From NCBI GenBank assembly GCA_963844235.1, contig CAWJNF010000008.1, positions 1,302,001-1,366,000 of the forward strand: DNA of 64,000 nucleotides, given 5' to 3'. Source of the DNA: CAWJNF01 sp963844235. Lineage in GTDB: Bacteria; Actinomycetota; Thermoleophilia; Gaiellales; Gaiellaceae. Below are positions 59,592-64,000 of this stretch, in pieces. The notes under the pieces were generated by a model. The model saw only the letters and a program-made list of their open reading frames with translations. It had not been told where the DNA came from and made no database searches. The first letter of the stretch is position 1. Each line of letters opens with the position of its first letter. A program made the position numbers and the translations under genes.

Positions 59592-59603
59592 CGGGACACG
59601 CCC

Positions 59604-60008
59604 TCAGCGCCACCACGCGCGTCCGTGCAGCCAGGCTTCGAGCCCGAGCGAAGCGGCGATCGTCCACAGCAACACCTGGCCGTGCAGGTCGGCCCCGCTC
59701 TCGCCCGAGGCGAGCCACGCGACCAGCACGGCTGCCGCGAGCGCGTTGCCGAGCGCCAGCATGCGGGACACGTCCCGCTCGCCCGGCCCTCCTACCGTCG
59801 TCCACTCGACGAGGGCGATCGCGAGCAGCGCGGTGCCGAGGAGCTGCGCGTACCAGGGCGGCTCGGGCACCGGCAGCCCCAGCCAGCCGTAGAGCCCGTC
59901 CCACGGGGCGGCGAGCAGGAACGCCGCCAGCGCTGCGTCGCCGATTGCGTCGAGACGCAGGAGCGCCCGGCGCGACGGGTGCAGGCGCCGCCATGCGCCC
60001 GGCGTCAC
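59604..60008 (-). CDS. Small integral membrane protein
   Basis: 134 residues, GTG start overlapping the ilvD stop by 4 bp. Four likely membrane helices (IGDAALAAFLLAAPWDGLYG; WYAQLLGTALLAIALVEW; MLALGNALAAAVLVAWLA; LLWTIAASLGLEAWL). Trp-rich near the interfaces. No family recognised with confidence. Translational coupling to ilvD is likely positional only. Confidence 0.7.
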   Translation of the reverse strand: MTPGAWRRLHPSRRALLRLDAIGDAALAAFLLAAPWDGLYGWLGLPVPEPPWYAQLLGTALLAIALVEWTTVGGPGERDVSRMLALGNALAAAVLVAWLASGESGADLHGQVLLWTIAASLGLEAWLHGRAWWR

Positions 60009-61708
60009 AGCGGTCTCGTGACCGCCCCCTCCGAGGCCGACGAGACGAGCGAGGCGTACTTCGCCAGCACCCCGGCCGCATAGCGCGGCGGCGGTGGGCT
60101 CCAGTCGCGCAGGCGGGCGGCGATCTCGTCGTCGGAGACGTCCATGTCGATCCGGCGTGACTCGACGTCGATCGTGACCGTGTCGCCGGTTCGCAGTGCC
60201 GCGATCGGGCCGCCGCGGAACGCCTCCGGGGCGACGTGACCGACCATGAACCCGTACGTCGCGCCCGAGAAGCGGCCGTCCGTCACGAGGGCGACCGAGT
60301 CGGAAAGCCCCTCGCCGACGATCGCGGCCGTGATCTGCAGCATCTCCGGCATCCCTGGCCCCCCTGCCGGCCCTTCGTAGCGGATGACCACGACGTCACC
60401 GGGCACGACCTGCCCCGCCTTGACCGCGTCGAAGCAGTCGGGCTCGGAGTCGTATACCTTGGCCGGGCCCTCGTGCTCGTAGCGGCCGTGGCCGGCGAGT
60501 TTGATCACGGCTCCGTCGGGCGCGAGGTTGCCCCGGAGGATCGCGAGGCCGCCACGCGGCTTCACCGGCTTCTCGATCGTCGTGACGACCTGCTGGCCCG
60601 GTGTCTCTTCGACGTCCTCCGCCACCTGGGCGAGCGTCCGCCCGTCGACGGTCATCGCATCGCCGTCGATCAGCCCGCGCTTGAGCAGCTCGCGACTGAC
60701 GAGCCCGAGGCCGCCGGCGGCGTAGACGTCCGTCGCGACGAAGCGACCCCACGGCTTCATGTCGGCGATGACCGGCGTGCGCTCGAGGATCGCGTCGAAG
60801 TCGTCGATCGTCAGCGGCACGTCGAGCTCGCGCGCCACGGAGAGCAGATGGAGGACGCCGTTCGTCGAGCCGCCCATTGCCGCCATGGAGGCGATCGCGT
60901 TCTCGAATGCCGCTCGCGTGAGGATCTGCGACGGCCGAACGTCCTTTCGCACCAGCTCCATGACCGCACGCCCGGCCTGCTCGGCCGCCTGCTCCTTCCC
61001 CGGATGCAGCGCCGGGATCGCGTTCAGGCCGCCGGGGGAGAGCCCGATGAACTCGAGAATCGTCGACATCGTGTTCGCGGTGAACTGCCCGCCGCACGCG
61101 CCCGCACCCGGGCAGGCGACCGACTCGAGCGCGTGCAGCTCGGCCGGCGTGATCTTCCCTACGGCGCAGGCTCCGATCTGCTCGTACACGTCCTGGATGG
61201 TCACGTCCCGCCCGCCGAGCTGGCCCGGTGCGATCGTGCCGTTGTAGAAGCACAGGCCGGGGATGTCGAGCCGCGCGAGCGCCATCATCGCCCCCGGCAT
61301 CGTCTTATCGCAGCCGACGAGGCAGACGAGGCCGTCGAGCAGATGACCGCGCGCCACCAGCTCGATCGAGTCTGCGATGATCTCTCGCGAGACGAGCGAG
61401 CAACGCATCCCCGTCGTGCCCATCGAGACGCCGTCCGAGACCGAGACCGTGTTGAACTCGATCGGCGTCCCGCCCGCCGCCCGGATCCCCTTCTTCACGT
61501 GCTGGGCGAGCTCGCGCTGGTTCAGGTTGCAGGGCATCGTCTCGATCCACTCGGTCGCGACCCCGATGAGCGGCTTGGCGAGGTCGTCGTCGCTGAAACC
61601 GACGGCCTTCAGCATCGCGCGGGCGCCGGCGCGCTCGAAGCCGTCGGTGATCGCGTGGCTCTGGCGCTTGGCGGGATCGGACGGGCGGGAGTACGGATTC
61701 TCGGTCAT
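60005..61708 (-). CDS. ilvD: Dihydroxy-acid dehydratase
   Basis: 567 residues from ATG 61708, the leaderless start after TACGAT; an ATG 9 bp upstream is inside the promoter. Iron-sulfur enzyme of isoleucine/valine synthesis. Cluster and active-site blocks: MPCNLNQRELA, GCDKTMPGAMMA, ACPGAGACGGQFTANTMS and the C-terminal DGRFSGATYGFMVGHVAPEA. Normal length. It follows thrB at 33 bp; both feed branched-chain and threonine families. Confidence 0.95.
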   Translation of the reverse strand: MTENPYSRPSDPAKRQSHAITDGFERAGARAMLKAVGFSDDDLAKPLIGVATEWIETMPCNLNQRELAQHVKKGIRAAGGTPIEFNTVSVSDGVSMGTTGMRCSLVSREIIADSIELVARGHLLDGLVCLVGCDKTMPGAMMALARLDIPGLCFYNGTIAPGQLGGRDVTIQDVYEQIGACAVGKITPAELHALESVACPGAGACGGQFTANTMSTILEFIGLSPGGLNAIPALHPGKEQAAEQAGRAVMELVRKDVRPSQILTRAAFENAIASMAAMGGSTNGVLHLLSVARELDVPLTIDDFDAILERTPVIADMKPWGRFVATDVYAAGGLGLVSRELLKRGLIDGDAMTVDGRTLAQVAEDVEETPGQQVVTTIEKPVKPRGGLAILRGNLAPDGAVIKLAGHGRYEHEGPAKVYDSEPDCFDAVKAGQVVPGDVVVIRYEGPAGGPGMPEMLQITAAIVGEGLSDSVALVTDGRFSGATYGFMVGHVAPEAFRGGPIAALRTGDTVTIDVESRRIDMDVSDDEIAARLRDWSPPPPRYAAGVLAKYASLVSSASEGAVTRPL

Positions 61709-61715
61709 GGCCCCC

Positions 61716-61721
61716 ATCGTA
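61716..61721 (-). promoter_or_regulatory. -10 box of a leaderless promoter (ilvD)
   Basis: TACGAT on the minus strand, 7 nt, then ATG 61708. It is the loop of an inverted repeat GGCCCCC/GGGGGCC (61709-61730). Confidence 0.5.
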
Positions 61722-61741
61722 TAGGGGGCCAGGCAGCTCCC

Positions 61742-62638
61742 TCAGAGCGGGCCGGCCCCGGCCCCGACCACCGACAGCCTCATCACCGTGGCCGCCGGAA
61801 ACCTCGTCGTGAGCTCCTCCTCGCATAGACCGGCGTCGCCGGCGCGCGCCCAGACGAGCACCGTCGGTCCCGACCCGGAGATCGTCGCGCCGGCCGCACC
61901 CGGCGGCAGCTCCTCCTTGATCGGACCGTAGACGGTGGAAAGAGGCCCCCGGTAGGGCTCGTGCAGGCGGTCGGCGAACGCCTCCGCGAGCAGCTCCGGA
62001 GCGCCGGAGGCGAGGCCGGCACCGAGCAGAGCCGCACGGCTGACGCTGAAGCGTGCGTCAGCATGCGGGATCTCGGCCGGCAGCGCCGCGCGGGCGGCCG
62101 CAGTCTCCACGCGCTCCTCGGGAATCACGGCGATCGGGACGAGCGGCAGCGACTGCGCGATCCGCACGACGCGCTGGCGCCCGTCCTTCGCCTTCCAGGT
62201 CAGGCAGACGCCCCCTGCCAGCGCCGGAGCGAGGTTGTCTGGATGGCCTTCGAGCTCGAGACCGAGCGCCAGAAGCTGCTCGGGCTGCGGCCAGCGCCCG
62301 GACGCCATCGAGGCGGCGACGAGGCCGAGGGCGATCGTCGCGGCGCTCGAGCCGAGCCCGCGCGTGAACGGGATGCGGTTCGTGAACGTGAACCGCATCC
62401 CTTCGGCCGGCGCGACCAGCTCGAAGGCGCGCAGGCCGAGGTGGCTACGGTCGTGGGCACATTCGTCGATGCCCTCGCCGAGCACCTCCACGCCCTCGCC
62501 CTCCGTTACCTCGAGCTCGTTCCAGAGGTCGAGCGCAGCACCGGCGCAGTCGAAGCCGGATCCGAGGTTGGCGGACGTCGCCGGCGCCCTCACCCTGACC
62601 GGCAGGTTGCGCGCGCCCGCGTCCCCCGTCGCAGTCAT
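61742..62638 (-). CDS. thrB: Homoserine kinase
   Basis: 298 residues. GHMP kinase: RAPATSANLGSGFDCAG at the N-terminus, phosphate loop PFTRGLGSSAATIALGLVA, and C-terminal GATISGSGPTVLVW. Phosphorylates homoserine for threonine synthase. The ATG at 62638 overlaps the thrC stop by 4 bp. Order hom-thrC-thrB is the usual actinobacterial threonine operon. Confidence 0.95.
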   Translation of the reverse strand: MTATGDAGARNLPVRVRAPATSANLGSGFDCAGAALDLWNELEVTEGEGVEVLGEGIDECAHDRSHLGLRAFELVAPAEGMRFTFTNRIPFTRGLGSSAATIALGLVAASMASGRWPQPEQLLALGLELEGHPDNLAPALAGGVCLTWKAKDGRQRVVRIAQSLPLVPIAVIPEERVETAAARAALPAEIPHADARFSVSRAALLGAGLASGAPELLAEAFADRLHEPYRGPLSTVYGPIKEELPPGAAGATISGSGPTVLVWARAGDAGLCEEELTTRFPAATVMRLSVVGAGAGPL

Positions 62639-63643
62639 CCCCGGGCCGCCTCGGCGATCTCGTCCGGGTCCGGGCCGACCGGCACCGGTGGAGGGGTCGA
62701 GCTCTCGACGATCGCCGCGTCCTTGAGGCCATGGCCTGTGACGATGCAGACGCAGCGGGAGCCGGGCGGCTGCGGCACGGCCCCGAGGGCAGCCACGCTT
62801 GCGGCGCTCGACGGCTCGCAGAAGACGCCCTCGGCCTCGGCGAGCTCCCGCCAGGCGGCGAGGATCGCGTCGTCCGTCAGCGTCACCACCTCGACGCCGT
62901 GACGTGCCACCGCCGTCTCGACCTCGTTCTGGTGGGCGGGCTCGGCGATGCGGATCGCGCTCGCGACGGTACATCCGCGATCAGCGGCCTGGGCGGCGAC
63001 GACCTGGGGCATCCCGGCGCCCCACTCCTCGAAGCCCCGCACGTATGCGACCGTGTTGCCGCCGCCGCCGTAGGGGAGCGCGAGCACGTCGGGCGGGCCG
63101 CCGAGCTCCTCGCAGACCTCGAAAGCGGCGGTCTTCTGGCCCTCGATCCGGTACGGGTTGACCGAGTTGACGAGCGCGTGCGTCCCGCGCCTGCCGAGCT
63201 CGCGGGCGGCTGCGAGCGCCTGGTCGAAGCTGCCGCGTACCTCGAGCACGCGCGCCCCGACCGCGCGGGCCTGCGCCAGCTTGCCGAGCGCCACGGCTCC
63301 GGCGGGCTGCAGGATCACGCAGCCGATTCCGGCCCGCGCGGCGTAGGCAGCCGCCGACGCCGCCGTGTTGCCGGTCGAGGCGCAGATGACTGCCTCCGCT
63401 CCCTCGACGAGTGCCTGCGAGACCGCGACGGTCATGCCGCGGTCCTTGAAGCTTCCGGTCGGGTTCGTGAGCTCGAGCTTCAGCAGGACTTCGACGCCGA
63501 GCCGCTCCGAGATCCTGGCGGCCGCGCACGAGCGGCGTCGAGCCCTCCCCCATGGCGACGACGTCTCCGCCGGGGGCAAGCGGTAGGCGATCGCGGAAGC
63601 GCTCGATCACGCCGACGCTCTGCCGGTCCATGCCCGCCGCCAC
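62635..63643 (-). CDS. thrC: Threonine synthase, frame broken by one extra base
   Basis: Start GTG 63643 (leaderless; the ATG at 63652 lies in the -10 box). The first 40 residues end GEGSTPLVR; about 63519-63526 one surplus base shifts the frame, and the rest continues AARISERLGVEVLLKLELTN with the PLP lysine in PTGSFKDRGM, ASTGNTAASAAAYAAR and PYGGGGNTVAYV. Corrected length about 335 residues, normal for the short class. Converts O-phosphohomoserine to threonine. Cotranslated with thrB. Confidence 0.85.
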
Positions 63644-63650
63644 GGCCACC

Positions 63651-63656
63651 ATCCTA
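63651..63656 (-). promoter_or_regulatory. -10 box of a leaderless promoter (thrC)
   Basis: TAGGAT on the minus strand, 7 nt, then GTG 63643, so thrC-thrB can be transcribed apart from hom. Confidence 0.5.
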
Positions 63657-63695
63657 TTGGCCGCAGAAGCTCGGGCCGCCCACCCCTCTCCGGAC

Positions 63696-63720
63696 GGGCC
63701 GGATGAGATCCGGCCCCTAC
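63696..63720 (+). repeat. Dispersed palindrome, copy 9
   Basis: GGGCCGGAT-GAG-ATCCGGCCC plus CTAC. On the minus strand its GTAG supplies the TAG stop of the homoserine dehydrogenase gene. Confidence 0.92.
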
Positions 63721-64000
63721 AGACCGGACTCGGGCGCGGCGATGACGCTCAGGCGCGTGGGTGTGCCGTGCGTGGCGGGATGCGCGGCGATCTCGGCGAG
63801 CGCGGCCTCGACGGCGCCCGCGGCGGCCGTGTGCGTGACGACGTGGAGCTCCGCGCCTCCTTCGAGCTGGTACTGGATCAGACGGGCGACCGAGACGTCG
63901 TGAGCGGCCAGGCGCTCGGCCGCGTGGGCGAGAACGCCGGGCCGGTCGTCGACCTCGATCCGGAGGTAGTACGGCAGGCGCAGCTCCCCCGCCGGCAGCG
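63718..64000 (-). CDS. hom: Homoserine dehydrogenase, C-terminal ACT domain (partial)
   Basis: Only the last 93 residues are in the window: LPYYLRIEVDDRPGVLAHAA, ERLAAHDVSVARLIQYQLEG, HVVTHTAAAGAVEAALAEI, the ACT domain that binds threonine for feedback inhibition. The catalytic part lies beyond the right edge. The TAG stop is formed by the palindrome copy 9. It precedes thrC by 75 bp. Confidence 0.85.

Noticed and set aside
3937..63643. Programmed +1 frameshifting as a genome feature
   Set aside because: The five sites share no slippery motif or stop codon in the A site, and one lies in a homopolymer; sequence error is simpler.
63644..63652. ATG at 63652 as the thrC start
   Set aside because: It overlaps the TAGGAT box; the GTG at 63643 has the standard spacing.
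1..64000. tRNA, rRNA, CRISPR or phage genes
   Set aside because: No tRNA T-loop/acceptor pairs, no spaced direct repeats and no integrase or structural phage genes could be found by eye; a tRNA or CRISPR scanner would be decisive.

Overview
The window is a very GC-rich bacterial stretch with frequent GTG starts, 1-4 bp gene overlaps (ATGA, GTGA, TGATG), twin-arginine/lipobox binding proteins and many probable leaderless promoters (TANNNT placed 6-7 nt before the start codon). This points to an Actinomycetota-type, monoderm genome. The protein flavour suggests the Thermoleophilia/Gaiellales, but no rRNA or ribosomal protein is present to prove it. I found no tRNA, rRNA, CRISPR array, prophage or transposase.

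Left part (1-21.4 kb, all minus strand). A partial family-2-like glycosidase and two paralogous glycosyltransferase-like proteins lie beside tag and leuB. Upstream of them is a long catabolic gene train read right to left: GntR regulator, CoA-transferase, HMG-CoA-lyase-like enzyme, hydantoinase/oxoprolinase subunits A and B, isochorismatase-family amidase, DUF3891 protein, alpha/beta hydrolase, a complete spermidine/putrescine-type ABC importer with its own promoter, a dihydropyrimidinase/hydantoinase and a second isochorismatase-type amidase. Together they look like uptake and stepwise opening of a cyclic amide/imide or ureide, followed by CoA-thioester cleavage. The substrate cannot be read from the sequence.

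Middle part. From 21.3 to 26.8 kb (minus) is a MoxR / DUF58 / von Willebrand (Bat-type) operon, followed at 26.8-29.6 kb by a methyltransferase, an MFS carrier and a beta-hydroxyacid dehydrogenase. Divergent from these, at 29647, is an OsmC-family gene whose expected reactive cysteine codon is an in-frame TGA, followed by a hairpin that fits the bacterial SECIS pattern: a probable selenoprotein. Then come a LolA/RseB-like protein, a lipoprotein and a polar amino acid ABC importer. From 35 to 44 kb (plus) is a surface-glycan locus: glycosyltransferases with a shared N-terminal domain, a methyltransferase, a Wzm/Wzt-type ABC exporter and a FemAB/GNAT-like protein.

Right part. A membrane Ser/Thr kinase with an extracytoplasmic beta-propeller-like sensor, a copper amine oxidase, a GST, and an assortment of amidase, cyclase, nitrilase and cyclodeaminase genes (44-56 kb) lead to amino acid biosynthesis: a threonine-synthase paralogue, proA, proB, ilvD, thrB, thrC and the end of a homoserine dehydrogenase.

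Two window-wide patterns matter. (1) A 25-29 bp palindrome (core GGCCGGAT...ATCCGGCCCC) occurs nine times, nearly always between genes, once with compensating changes in both arms. (2) Five genes (leuB, the first amidase, a VWA gene, the Ser/Thr kinase, thrC) are each broken by exactly one surplus base. This probably reflects assembly error rather than biology, but it affects how the genes should be read.
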